Source: Diadophis punctatus similis (Eukaryota > Chordata > Lepidosauria > Squamata > Dipsadidae). Taken from it: 64,000 nt of DNA. Below the pieces are notes generated by a model. The model did not search any database and was not told the origin of the DNA. It was given only the letters and a program-made list of their open reading frames with translations. Location: contig JALIGW010000002.1 of NCBI GenBank assembly GCA_023053685.1, forward strand, positions 252,849,239 to 252,913,238. Direction: 5' to 3'. Below, piece by piece: positions 1 to 10,157 of the stretch. Within the stretch, counting starts at the first letter, position 1, and every line of letters starts with the position of its first letter. A program made the translations under genes and the position numbers.

Positions 1-1603
1 GGACACAAAAAGACAAGAGAGAAACCACTCCGAGAATGGAGGGGATAAGTCATCCACTTCTATTCCTGTTGGTATCCCTAGCTTCCTGTCCCAGCAAGAC
101 CTGGAAGGAAAGGAAAAGGAAAAATATGTGTGGAAAGATAAAAATCAAATTGATTTACATGAATCTGCCATAAACCAGACTGAAGGGAAAATGTATGAAA
201 ACTATGTCAGTCATTCTTTCTCTCTTACTTTAAAGGAACAATGCAGCAAAAGCAGACTACGTTCCTTTGTAAAATATGAGAGGGATTCCAGTCGGAGCAG
301 AGAGATGAAAGTATGCATGGAGTGTGGAAAGAGATTCATTAGCAAGAGTAAACTTATTCTCCACCAAAGGAGCCACACTGGAGAGAGACCACATAAATGC
401 ATGGAGTGTGGAAAGACCTATACGCGAAAAGAACATCTTAATCTTCATGAAAGGATCCACACTGGGGAAAGACCACATAAATGCACGGAATGTGGACAGA
501 GTTTCATTACCAACGCTTCTCTTATTTGCCACCAAACGAACCACACAGGGGAGAGATTATATAAATGCATGGAATGTGGAAAGACCTTTACAACGAAAGG
601 ACTACTTAATCGTCACGAAAGAATCCACACAGGGGAGCGACCATATAAATGCATGGAATGTGGAATGACCTATTCACAAAAAGAACATCTTAACCGTCAT
701 GAAAGGATACATACTGGAGAGAGACCATATAAATGCCTCAAATGTAGAAAGACGTTTACCCGTAAAGGACATCTTAATCTTCATGAAAGTATCCACATTG
801 GGGAGAGTCCACATAAATGCATGGAATGTGGAAAGTGTTTCATTAACAACACTCATCTTATTTGCCACCAAAGGATCCACACAGGGGAGAGACCACATAA
901 ATGCATCAAATGTGGAAAGACCTTTACAACGAAAGGACTACTTAATCGTCACGGAATAATCCACACAGGGGAGCGACCATATAAATGCATGGAATGTGGA
1001 GTGACCTATACACAAAAAGAACACCTTAACCGTCATGAAAGGATACACACTGGAGAGAAACCATATAAATGCCTCAAATGTGGAAAGACCTTTACCCGTA
1101 AAGGACATCTTAATCATCATAAAAGGATCCACACTGGGGAGAGACCACATAAATGCACGGAGTGTGGAAAGAGTTTCATTACCAACACTCGTCTTATTTG
1201 CCACCAAAGAAACCACACAGGGGAGAGATTATATAAATGCATGAAATGTGGAAAGACCTTTACCTGGAAAGGACAACTTAATCGTCACGAAAGAATCCAC
1301 ACAGGGGAGCGACCATATAAATGCATGGAATGTGGAAAGGGCTTTACACAGAAGGAACATCTTAATCGTCATGAATGGGTACACACTGGAGAGAGACCAT
1401 ATAAATGCTTGGAATGTGGAAAGACCTATACACGAAAAGGACATCTTAATCGTCATGAAAGGATGCACACTGCGGAGCCACTGGGATCTGCCAGTTTTTT
1501 TCTTCTAAAGTGCCAAGCACCAAGTGTGAAAAGAGATTTAATGACTACAGCACCTTTGATTGTCACAGTGGCATCCGCACAAGAGACAACTGGAAATACA
1601 TGA
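1..1603 (+). CDS. Gene A: C2H2 zinc-finger gene, last exon (5' part outside window)
   Basis: The frame is open from base 2 to the TGA at 1601-1603, and the exon begins before the window, so this is a partial CDS. The first bases match the start of the last exon of genes B and C (an [14 protein letters not shown] segment), so A is a paralog that probably also has SCAN and KRAB exons upstream. After about 100 residues of linker come 14 C2H2 fingers (C-x2-C-x12-H-x3-H) joined by TGERPYK/TGERPHK linkers; the first reads [13 protein letters not shown]. All 14 keep both Cys and both His. Finger 6 has altered linkers (HIGESPHK) and the last finger runs into a non-finger tail starting TAEPLGS. Expected role: nuclear sequence-specific DNA binding, probably repression through KRAB; the target is unknown. 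Finger architecture is certain; membership in the SCAN-KRAB family is inferred from homology to B and C. Confidence 0.88.
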   Translation, partial: DTKRQERNHSENGGDKSSTSIPVGIPSFLSQQDLEGKEKEKYVWKDKNQIDLHESAINQTEGKMYENYVSHSFSLTLKEQCSKSRLRSFVKYERDSSRSREMKVCMECGKRFISKSKLILHQRSHTGERPHKCMECGKTYTRKEHLNLHERIHTGERPHKCTECGQSFITNASLICHQTNHTGERLYKCMECGKTFTTKGLLNRHERIHTGERPYKCMECGMTYSQKEHLNRHERIHTGERPYKCLKCRKTFTRKGHLNLHESIHIGESPHKCMECGKCFINNTHLICHQRIHTGERPHKCIKCGKTFTTKGLLNRHGIIHTGERPYKCMECGVTYTQKEHLNRHERIHTGEKPYKCLKCGKTFTRKGHLNHHKRIHTGERPHKCTECGKSFITNTRLICHQRNHTGERLYKCMKCGKTFTWKGQLNRHERIHTGERPYKCMECGKGFTQKEHLNRHEWVHTGERPYKCLECGKTYTRKGHLNRHERMHTAEPLGSASFFLLKCQAPSVKRDLMTTAPLIVTVASAQETTGNT

Positions 1604-1637
1604 GAAGTGGAACCACCATCACTGAGTGTGCCTTCTT

Positions 1638-1845
1638 CTCATAAAAGGATCCACACAGGAAAAATAAATGAAATCTGTGGATTGAGGTTTATTCTCAACA
1701 GTCAACTTAATCATTATCCTAGGATCCGGACATGGCAGGAAGCTTATTAATTCATGCAATGTGCAAATATATTTCATTTGTATTGGAAACTTATTTACCT
1801 TCCATGAAGCTACACAGGAGCAAAAGTAGAAGCACTGGAATTTGA
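1638..1845 (+). pseudogene. Decayed zinc fingers downstream of gene A
   Basis: Past the stop of gene A the DNA still reads as fingers with lost cysteines: a segment like HKRIHTGKINEICG, then SQLNHYPRIRTW, then a second block resembling CANIFHLYWK followed by SYTGAKV. These are former fingers no longer in the reading frame. Matching remnants follow genes C and D, so the ancestral array was longer. Confidence 0.6.
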
Positions 1846-2182
1846 AAATTGCTGATGGTGGATCAATGACCTTATTTATCATAGAATGATGCCTTTCTTC
1901 TTGAGGAAAATGCTTCAGTTTCCTGTCTGAGATAATTCATGAAATTCAAACCTATGTTCATCTCTCACCTCTCTGAGGATGTAAGAAAATCCCGAGATTA
2001 AGGGAGTGGTCAGAATTCTTTCTCTACCCACCCTTTCTTTTCTCTAGTGTAGAAATTTGAGGCCCTTTTACCATTTTAGCTGATATTGTTCAAAGTATTC
2101 ATGCTCATTGACAATATAGCAAAACTTATTAAAGTCTTATATGGTTCTGCATAGAACATGTAACTTTATATTGTTGTTGCTC
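1846..2182 (+). repeat. 3' flank block shared by all zinc-finger copies
   Basis: This block recurs after gene B (16179-16510), again just before gene C (17204-17264) and after pseudogene D (31535-31874). It includes a pyrimidine tract ending CTCTAGTGTAG that resembles part of intron 1 of gene C near 18550-18600. The shared block ends at TTATATTGTTGTTG, beyond which the copies differ. Confidence 0.7.
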
Positions 2183-2919
2183 TCTATCCCCACCTAGTGG
2201 TCAGAGGGACAAATATGCCCCAACTATATTGTCTGAAGCTGACTCAGCCCATTTGCCCATCAGCCCGCTTTAAAACCAAGTGCATGTTGGGAAGGCAGAC
2301 TCCATTTCCTTTGGCATTTGGAGAAGGCAGCCATTTTAATCTGTGGCACATGGTAATCCGAGAACAAACTCACATCCCACATACAGGGCATGGTTGGTGA
2401 GATTCAAACTGCTTATATTTATTGTTATTTTCAGCATTAACATAATACTGTCTATTTTATATTTGATTTTCACTGTATGTATTCCTATTTCCGTCAGCTT
2501 CACCATACCCTGTTCTCCCAATAAAGCATTCAGATCTACGCACACGGTCTGTTTTAATGGAGTGAAGGAAATGAATAATGAGTTACTCTTATAAAAGTAC
2601 TTAATGTACTAATAAGCTGTAGTGCTCTTTTCTGTTGCAAACTAACCCCATGATGTACTCAGTAAAACAAAATAGGGTGATTTGTGACAATTCCTCCTGG
2701 AAAACAGGAAGACACTCAAGGCCAGGCTACAATTCAGTTAGATAAGAACATCCGCCCAGGGCGAAGCTACCAGTGGCGAAGATAAGATATCTGTTACTGT
2801 GGAGAAATTGTCATGCTGACCCTTTGGAATATAGAATGACTTAAGAAGTGACTTAGGAGAATAAAGGGGTGTGGGGAAGGCCTCTTAGGCGTGGCGTGCA
2901 TTGTTTAGGGGGCTAATTT
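2183..2919. other. Intergenic stretch, no gene recognised
   Basis: AT-rich sequence with scattered short open frames and no family resemblance that I can name. An AATAAA at about 2520 could be a polyadenylation signal of an old retroelement, but no matching termini were found. Confidence 0.4.
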
Positions 2920-3070
2920 TTTTTACTACCGTTTGTCGGTGTGGCTTAATTTTGTGGGCGTGGCTTAATTTTGTGGGCGTGGTTTGGTGGTAATGTGACC
3001 AGGAGTGGCTTGGCGGTCATGTGACCGGGTGGGAGTGGCTTGGTCATGTGACTGAGTGGGAGTGGCCAAG
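2920..3070. repeat. Short GTGGCTT-type tandem repeats
   Basis: Degenerate tandem copies of GTGGGCGTGGCTTAATTTT pass into GTGGCTTGG-CATGTGACC units. The block lies next to the downstream end of the hAT transposase pseudogene on the - strand and may be its subterminal repeat region. That assignment is inference. Confidence 0.55.
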
Positions 3071-3104
3071 TTGATGTCACTGAATTCTTTGCTCCAATGA
3101 ATGA

Positions 3105-3368
3105 CCTATAAAAAGAAGAAATAAAAAAAGGAAATTTATTATTTTGTGCACTTAGTACTTAAATAAGAATAAAATAAGTACACAAAACAATAAAAGAGCT
3201 ACTTACGGAAGGAAGATGACTGTCCTGCTGGTCTTCAACACCACCAACTGACCACCTTGCTCCAATGACCTGCACAAAGAAGAGACACAGAAAGGAAGAC
3301 TTTAATTGCATGCACTTACACCTTGCATAAAAGTAACACAATCAAAGAGATACACTCAAGTACTTACT
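3105..3368 (-). other. Predicted spliced 3' exons of the hAT-derived gene, with two duplicated mini-introns
   Basis: Read on the - strand, the transposase frame stops at 3373 and five bases later meets AA|GTAAGTA, a strong splice donor (GT at 3367-3366). A pyrimidine tract ends in CAG at 3270, giving an exon 3269-3207 that begins GTCATTGGAGC and ends at a second GTAAGTA donor. A third acceptor (TTTTTATAG) lies at 3106, and the sequence after it again starts GTCATT. The two introns (98 and 101 bp) and exon starts are direct repeats of each other. Splicing is predicted from motifs only. Confidence 0.45.
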
Positions 3369-3372
3369 TGTG

Positions 3373-5572
3373 TTATTGGCTTTGTGGTTGAAGATGTTTC
3401 CACATTGTTCTTTCCTTTCCGGCCTCCTCAGTTGCACTTCTCTTCCTCTTTACTCGTGGATCATCAGCTGTGCGATGTGCTCTGAGCCACTTTCTGACTG
3501 AAGGAATTGGGTCCCATTTTGTTACAGGCGTGCCAATAACGCTTATTGTCATTGAATTGCTAAGGTTTTGAATAGTTAGGCGGGTTCTTTGTTCTGAACA
3601 TATGAGGTTCATTTTTGAGAATCCCCTTTCCGTCTCTGCTGAATTAACAGCACTTGTCCTGATAATACCTCTAGCTTTTTTGACACTGTCAGGAATTGTA
3701 TAGTTCTGTGGATCTTTGAGTACGTTTTCCAAAAAATCTCTGTAGTCATTCAAATCAATTTCATAATTAAACATTTTGTCAAATTCAAGCAATCCTTCCT
3801 CTGCTTCTACCAATGGAACGACTACATCTACAATGTTCCAGTAATCCGGCTCCAAATATGTGAGAAATTGTAATTTGTTTGTGTCTGGCAATTGGCTACC
3901 TGTTTTTAAGTGTTTGCAATCCATCAGCCTTTTCTTCAAATTGCTGATGATGCTTTCTAAAAGTTTTTTATGAGGAAGTGGAACAAATCATTGACTGTTA
4001 ACAAATTTTATATTTTGGAAGGCTTCTGAAGTTATCATTCCGTCAACCTTTTTTTTCATTCCATCAACCCCATCTAAGCATTTCAAATGCTTTAATTGAT
4101 CGCAATACCAATTTTTCGGCCTTGATGATGTCGGTGTTTTTCCCTGGCAGGGCATTTGACAGAAGAGAAATCTCATTTAGAATATCAATCATGAGGGCCA
4201 AATCAGTCAAAAAATTTAAATTTTCAAGACGGGCAGCCATGCCTGGGTATTTTTCATTGCCCTGAAAAAACTGATGTAGCACTGGATAAGCACGCCACAC
4301 AACTATGGTTGACCTTAAACTACAGGCAGCCCAACTTGGTCCCAAAACTCTGCCAATCTTCACAATTTGAATGCCCAGTTGTTCAGAGATTTGGAAAAGT
4401 TCTGCCTGGCTCTTGCAGGATTTATGGAAAGTGGTGTGTACCTTGTCAAGGAATATTTTGAAGGGGTTCAGTTGTTTGATGTCCTTTATGGAGTCATCCA
4501 GCACAAGTTGGAGGTGATGGTTCAAGCAGTGCCAGATTACAATGTTTGGGAACTCTTTTAGCTATTCTGCTGCTGACTCCAGATTTTCTCCCAAGCATAA
4601 CGCTGGCACCATCGGAGCAGAATCCTATTAAATGCTTTCGCAGATATTCTGTGGTAAACCCAACTTTATGTAAGCTTCCCATCACTGAAGAACATATGGT
4701 CTCCACATCTTGTTTGTCCAATTCCACCAGCTCAACGAAAATGGTTGTTGGGCATTCTGAATCCTTAACTTTTACAAAAACTATCACATCTGCTTTCATT
4801 GATAGCGTTGAGGCTTCATCAATGATAAAACACACTTTCACATTCTTTGCAATAATGCTGGTAAACATGGTGGTTTTAATGTCTGTTGCAATGAAATCAA
4901 CTATTTTCATTGTGGATCTCCGTGAATGCAAGCCTACTCCCAGATCTACTCCAATTGCAGTTAGCAAATTTACCTGTCCTTCAATGTCTGAGAATGGTCT
5001 ACATCTTTGTGCCAGATTGTAAACTCTAAGAAATACTGTTCTAATACTAGTACATGTTGTTCATTTGACTTACCTATTGATTTTTTTATAGCACCCTGCT
5101 CCCAGTTTTTAACGTTCTCTCTGCAAATGGGGTGTGATTTTGATTTAAGATATTCCTTCATTTTTTTCCTGACAGATACTTGCTGCACCTTCTTATTTGT
5201 CCCTGCTGCCATGATCTGGACATTTTTCCATTCTCTGGAAACCTGAACACCTTTCTCTAATGAGAACTCATGTTTCGCACAGTACTTACAAGCTAACTTT
5301 TTGTCTGACACTGCCATCCCATCATACTTCTCCTGGAAGGTTCTGTATTGTTGCAAACACCAGCAGTGAAGAAGTTTTGGAAGACTTTCAGTTGAGGAGA
5401 TGGACCTGCTGCTTTCTCCCACTTCAAGTGGTGGAAGCCGTGGTGCTAGTGCTTATGGTGCTAGTGCTTGTGCTGATGCTTGTGGTGCTGGTGACTGTTT
5501 TGGATCATCTGATTGTGCCTGTCTTGGTTTCTTGGTTTAGAAATTGGTCAAACACTGTTGCCTCTTCTTCAT
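3373..5572 (-). pseudogene. hAT-superfamily transposase (KIAA1586/ZNF862-like), broken
   Basis: Read right to left. The likely start ATG is at 5572 (protein begins MKKRQQCLTNF) but is followed at once by an in-frame TAA, with another TAA near 5449. Next come a CKYC zinc-binding motif of BED type near 5290, then the catalytic-core region (GVDLGVGLHS, then FCSDGASVMLG near 4600), and the C-terminal dimerisation region with the hAT signature SAETERGFSKMN near 3625. The frame changes at about 5010, 4510, 4170 and between 3988 and 3939, so no intact protein can be made. The family mobilises DNA by cut-and-paste and has given rise to host genes such as KIAA1586; nothing here suggests current function. 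Assignment is by recognised motifs. The ends of the transposon were not located. Confidence 0.75.
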
Positions 5573-5844
5573 CCTGTTAAATAATATTAACTGCAAAAGA
5601 AATAAAACAATATTGTGGTTTGGACTCGATTGTGATTGTAAGCTGAGGACTACAGGTAACAGAAGGGATCTCTGTTTTCACCCAACAATGTTTTCAGGAA
5701 GGCTGTCCCCCAACAAATAGGAAAGATATAGTTTTTCATCTAAGAAGTTAGATCAAGAAGAATGAATGTCATAGGTAGATTCACAGAGCAATACAGATTT
5801 CTTTTTCTGAAATTTATTCCTCAGTTCAAAAAACAGAAATATAT
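5573..5844. other. Intergenic, no gene
   Basis: No coding signal. A short segment near 5640-5660 (GTAAGCTGAGGACTACAGG) resembles the end of the squamate DNA element seen complete at 24664-25047, suggesting a small remnant. Confidence 0.4.
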
Positions 5845-6095
5845 GAATTAGGTACAGTACTTCGATCAGTCCAAGTAGCTATTCAAGAGTTAGTGGTGTC
5901 ATGGTTAGAACCAATGGTAAAGCAAGATATGGGTTTAAAACCAGAAATATTTTGTTGGGTATTTCAAAGGGAATACAATACATATTTAATTTTACACATG
6001 TTAACAGCTGCTGGAATTGTGTTTGCACAACAGTGGAAAAACAAAGATGAAAATGAATAAAGAAAATATTACAATGTGCAGAAATGAATAAATTG
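5845..6095 (+). mobile_element. L1 ORF2 C-terminal fragment
   Basis: The + strand can be read as the far C-terminus of L1 ORF2: KPEIF, then YLILHMLTAAGIVFA and QQWKNKD. The same block appears in the better preserved L1 copies at 16511-17203 (- strand) and near 31000 (+ strand). It is truncated at the 5' side, has no intact frame, and is an old dead-on-arrival copy. Confidence 0.65.
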
Positions 6096-6291
6096 ACAAT
6101 TAAATCGAGAAGGCTTCAAATACTTTTTAATGTGGGATTTGTTTTATCAACGGCTAACTAACAGAAACCGAAGTTAGAAATCTAAAAGTATGAAAGAAAA
6201 CACCAATTATGTAAGGAAAGGTCACTAAAATGTATAAGCAAATATTAATATTTTATCATTATTAATGTGTAGATAACTATGGGACATTACA
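6096..6291. other. AT-rich intergenic sequence
   Basis: Nothing recognised. Confidence 0.4.
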
Positions 6292-6306
6292 CACACACAC
6301 ACACAC

Positions 6307-6621
6307 TGTCACGGTGTGATTTATTGCCTGTTACATGTATATGCAGGGAGAAGCATCCCTATCTAATATAATGGTTCATTCCTGAGCACGTGATTGATAT
6401 GTTCTTGTACGCATGTGTGCATTCCAATCTCCGTTCTATCCTCCTTCTGACTTCCAATGAGAGAAGTCGCATTTTATATCAGACATGTAATTAATTAGAA
6501 TTTATTGTTTTTGTACCGAAATAAATATTTTAATTAGATCTTTAAACTGCAGTTTCATTTCTAATGTCTGAATTCCGGGGAAAAGATCTATATCGCCTCT
6601 GTGAGATTTATTCTCACTCCG

Positions 6622-6626
<5 letters not shown>
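6307..6626. mobile_element. Candidate solo LTR inserted in a CA repeat
   Basis: A 320-bp block starts TGTCACGG and ends CCGTCACA, with an AATAAA at about 6520. It is flanked on both sides by (CA)n: 6292-6306 on the left, 6624-6651 on the right. This is the layout of a solo long terminal repeat in a microsatellite, with the target duplication hidden in the CA run. No internal retroviral coding sequence is present and the family is not identified. A chance arrangement is possible. Confidence 0.35.

Positions 6627-6651
<25 letters not shown>
6624..6651. repeat. (CA)n microsatellite
   Basis: About 14 CA units directly right of the candidate LTR; the matching left part is at 6292-6306. Confidence 0.9.
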
Positions 6652-6657
<6 letters not shown>

Positions 6658-7245
6658 TGACAGAGCCAGGAAAACACCAAAAGAATAACAATTTTCCCCC
6701 AAAAGACTGCAGATGAAACCAGTTTTTTCCCTAACCCTAAGGACAGGAAAGACAAAGCCACTGGAATAAAAACCATCAAGGCATTGTGGCAAGTATTAGC
6801 ATAAAGGACAGTGCCAGAAACCTCACAACCAGAAACCACAAAAAACAGTACCAAGAAACTGCAGCCAGCCCTTCCCCCTTTAAGAAAAACCTAGGCAAAA
6901 GCACCAGCTGAAATGAAGACTTAAATTCTTAAGTACACCCATTAAGACAAGGGGAATCAGTAAGCTAAAAATAGCTGGTCTGGAACTCCCCTTTTCCTTT
7001 TTTCCTGGCAGAACTAACCCCCAAGATAGGAAAGACAAAAGACCTGGGACCAAGATTAAAACAGGAAAAAAGCAGGGCAATCAGAAACCCATCAAGCTGC
7101 AGGAGCTCTCAAAGCTGCACACAGATCAACATATGAAAGCAGCCATGGAGTCACATAAAAGGTGATTGCTGCAAGAAGCAACCACCTCACAATTACCTCA
7201 AAAATCAGTTATCACACAGAAAAACACAAAATTGTCAGAAATGGT
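6652..7245. other. Intergenic, purine-rich, unassigned
   Basis: No intact frame longer than about 65 codons and no recognised family. A-rich composition with repeated AAACC/AGGAAAGAC words suggests an old TE, but none can be named. Confidence 0.35.
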
Positions 7246-7249
7246 GTAG

Positions 7250-7680
7250 GGCCATGATGCCGAACCTATGGCACAAGTGGCACACGGAGCCATATCGGTG
7301 GGCACGCGAGCTCAGGTCCGGCATGCATGCGCGTGCTGGCCAGCTGATTTTCAGGCCTTCTGGGCCCACTGGGAGTAGGGAAACAGCCTGTTTTCAGCCT
7401 CCGGGGGGGGGGGAGACCCATTTTTTGCCCTCCCCAAGCTCCAGATCCTTTCTAGGAGCCTGGGGAGGGCAAAAACGACCTTCCCCACCCACCCACCCCG
7501 GAGGTCCTCCAGAGTCTGGAAACGTTCTATTTGCCGACTTCTGGTTGAACTGGAAGTTCCATTTTTTTGCTCTCCCCAGGCTTCAGAGCCTTTCTAGGAG
7601 CCTGGGGAGGGCGAAAATGGCCTCCCCCCACCCAGAGGCCCTCCAGAGGCCAGAAATGGCCCGTTTCCCAACTTGAACAG
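7250..7680. mobile_element. Non-autonomous hAT fragment
   Basis: The left side reads CCATGATGCCGAACCTATGG, close to the CAGTGATGGCGAACCTATGG start of the intact hAT copies at 20178 and 23664. The body has two similar GC-rich segments (TTTCTAGGAGCCTGGGGAGG at about 7450 and 7590). No right terminus or target duplication was found, so the copy is truncated or decayed. Confidence 0.5.
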
Positions 7681-7784
7681 TTTTCATCCATGGGCTGTCA
7701 GACTCCTGAATGAAAAATAACTTTACAACAACGTAGTACGATTAACTTGCGCAGCAGGCGCAATAAGGTCACATGGTGCAATAA

Positions 7785-7905
7785 CTGCGTCGGGTGGGTT
7801 CCTCTTGGTTCGCCCTGGTTCACCCGAACCGGTAGTGACCGGCTGGTGATGTCACGATGATGTTACTGAACCGGATCGGTCGGTGCCAGTCAGTGGGCGC
7901 CATCT
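7785..7905. mobile_element. Fragment of a GGTGGGTTCC-type hAT element
   Basis: GGGTGGGTTCCTCTTGGTTC resembles the terminus of the intact palindromic element at 46220-46570. The rest is diverged and the opposite end is missing. Confidence 0.35.
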
Positions 7906-8424
7906 TTTTTTTTTTAATTATTATTTCTTTCTAAGCATGCGCAGAAGCCAAATTCCAGCAATGTGCATGCAGTCACCATCTTTTTTTCGGCTTTGTTTTT
8001 TTTTCTGATTCTCATTGTACACATGTTGTACTCTGACAATAAAGGTATGAATTGAATTGGACTTTAAGATCTTTTTCACTCTTGATGTATTCACTTCTAA
8101 TCTTCCTCTTGACTTCAATGTGCTTGATATTGTCAGCTTAAAGAATGCCAAGGTACAAAGCCATAGGGCTTTGCAAGTTTTTTTCCCCTAAAGTGCCAAG
8201 CCTCTGCATGGTTTTTCTTCTAAAGGGCCGAACCTTCGCAAGGTTTTTTTTTTTAAGCTACAGGACTTTTAAAAATCTTGCAGGGCCTCAGCACTTTAGA
8301 AAACAAAACCTTGCAGAGCCCCATGGCTTTAAAAAAAAAACACCTTTTAGAGGGGTGCAGCTAAAGGCTCAGATGCAAAGGCAGGTGGTTTTTTTTGTGT
8401 GTGTGTGGTCAAAATAGGAAACTC
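7906..8424. other. Low-complexity intergenic sequence
   Basis: T-rich stretches with repeated AAGGTT/AAAGCC words between 8150 and 8360, and an ACAATAAAGGTATGAATTGAATTG segment near 8040 that looks like a LINE 3' end. No gene seen. Confidence 0.35.
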
Positions 8425-8870
8425 CCGCCTGCCAATTTAGCTGTTATTTTCTGCTTTGTTTCCAGTTCTTCCTTGATCTTCCTTGCTTCTATGTGGTATT
8501 TCTTCATTAGGTATTCTGTAGTCGTCTTATTCTTCAGCGTCTTGTTTTTCATCTGTTCTTGCTTGCATCTGATCTCAGCTTGCCGATCTTATTTTCCAGT
8601 CTGAACTTCTATTTTGGTGGCGAACTGTTTGTCTTTTTTGTCTTCTGTGTTGATTTTCCATCCTAGATATTTAGCCATCACCGCAGCTGTGCTGTACCTT
8701 AGTTGGTTTGTTTCTTGAAGTGAGCTGGTCTCTATATTTGATACTACAGTACTGGTATCTTTTAATGCTTGTGCTCTTTTTCTGGAAGAAGCTTCAATGC
8801 AGGCAACTTTATTCTGTGTGTGCATGTACGGTATATTTTTCTGCATTCTCAGTTATTTATTGTTTCAATT
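8425..8870 (-). mobile_element. R4/Dong-like LINE coding fragment
   Basis: The - strand reads NQLRYSTAAVMAKYLGWKI followed by a Lys-rich stretch, which resembles the N-terminal linker region of R4/Dong-type non-LTR retrotransposons of reptiles (an atavMAkyLGyK-like motif before a basic coiled segment). There is no upstream or downstream catalytic domain. Recognition is from memory of the family pattern, so clade assignment is tentative. Confidence 0.4.
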
Positions 8871-9064
8871 CTTCAATTTATTAGTTAGAGGGTTCTGTTA
8901 TTACTGAGGCAGAGGAGAGGATATCTTGTTCCTGAATGAAATCATTTCTATAGCTATGCTTGCTTCCTCTACTGCCAATCCCCCCCCCACTCCCACCGGT
9001 TTGTCTCTACTGTCTGAGTTACTTCTGGAAATGCTTTGGTTTCTTTGCCCTCAGCATCATCATT

Positions 9065-9790
9065 TTAGCCATTGTCTATCCACTGCAAGATGAAGGCCTC
9101 TTCCGCATGTTTCCAACCAATACGGTCCTGAGCTTTATTTTGCGAATTGGGCCCACAATACTTGCTGATGTCATCACTCCACCTTGTTTTAGTTCTGTTT
9201 CATGGATGCTTTTTATCAAGTGGGATCCATTCTATAACGGCATTGGTCCACCTGCCATCGGTTTTTCTTGCTATGCGACCAGCTCATTTCCGTTTCAATT
9301 CTTTTCCTCTCTTGATGATATTGTATACTTTCGTTTGTTCTCTAATCCAGAGTTGCCCAAATTTTCTGGGTTGGCAGCCTGGGGGGGGGAGAGGGATAGT
9401 TGTCATGTACACATGCGTGTGCGAAAACAGGCACGTGAGAGCAAACAAGGCTAGCGCCCACACAACACTTGTAGTGACGTTAGTGCATGAACGATACTCA
9501 TGGTGTTGGTAGCACCCGGGCGACACGCTGCATCCCTAGTGCCCCATGGCACAGTGACCCAGGCACACTACACTCATCGCAACACTAGCGCCAGTGGGGG
9601 GGTTGCACGCTCACACATGCGTGCACTGACCTGCCACTCGCACGGCCTGCTGGCCAGCTAGGAACTGCCTGGTAGAGGGCTCCAGCCCACAGGTTCAGGA
9701 CCCCTACTCTAATCCATGTGCAGGTCCTTCTATCTTGAAGGAGCGGGGTGTGCTTCCAATGATTCGTTTCCATTCACCATATGAGAAGAG
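9065..9790 (-). mobile_element. RTE-clade LINE 3' coding fragment, split by a hAT insertion
   Basis: On the - strand the right part (9790-9715) reads DRRTCTWI and the left part (9347-9065) continues with REQTKV, then AGRIARKTDGRWT, VIEWDP and DDISK. This is the conserved C-terminal WAGH(I/V)AR...DxRWT...W block of RTE-like LINEs. Removing the hAT element at 9348-9706 with one target copy restores the join CTWI-REQTKV. Several frame breaks are present. Confidence 0.65.
9348..9706. mobile_element. Non-autonomous hAT element, 359 bp, with 8-bp target duplication
   Basis: CTCTAATC occurs at 9340-9347 and again at 9707-9714, directly flanking an element that begins CAGAGTTGCCCAA. The right end reads GGTTCAGGACCCCTA, so the terminal inverted repeat is weak. 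The body is GC- and CA-rich with no coding potential. It lies inside the RTE fragment. Confidence 0.75.
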
Positions 9791-9944
9791 TTCTAGGTAG
9801 AATATTTTATGATTGTGACAGTGCTGGCCAGCCAGGAAAAAAAAAACCTATCATCATCGCTTCTCAACTGTAAGACACAGTCAGTGGGGAAAGCAAGGTT
9901 CTTCTAGGAAGAACGTATCTTATTGTTTGAACTCCTCGACGAAG

Positions 9945-10157
9945 CACGCAAGCCCAGGAGCACACAGGAAATTGGGAAAAAATTGCCGTTGCTTTTCCCC
10001 AGGCGCAGAAAGCCCGAGGAAGCTGACAGCCATTTCTCCCCACCTCCAAATGGAGAAGGGGGGTATGGAGGAGCTGGGGAAGCACCTCTGATTGCCTTTG
10101 GCTTCTTTTGGTCATCCTCGAGCAGGAGACCCAATGGAGGCCTAGAGGTCTCCAGGG
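9945..10157 (+). other. Decayed copy of the zinc-finger gene 5' flank
   Basis: The CCCAGGCGCAGAAAGCC and CTCCAGGGATGGAGGGCG words match the flank of genes B and C (CCCAGGCGCAGAAGGTC; CTCCAGGGATGGAGGGCG) in the same order and spacing. It is the promoter-proximal part of a lost paralog. Confidence 0.6.

Noticed and set aside
211..1468. Antisense and out-of-frame ORFs over the finger arrays (also 14720-15803 and 21278-22071)
   Set aside because: Shadow frames of the repetitive finger coding sequence, with periodic content that mirrors the fingers.
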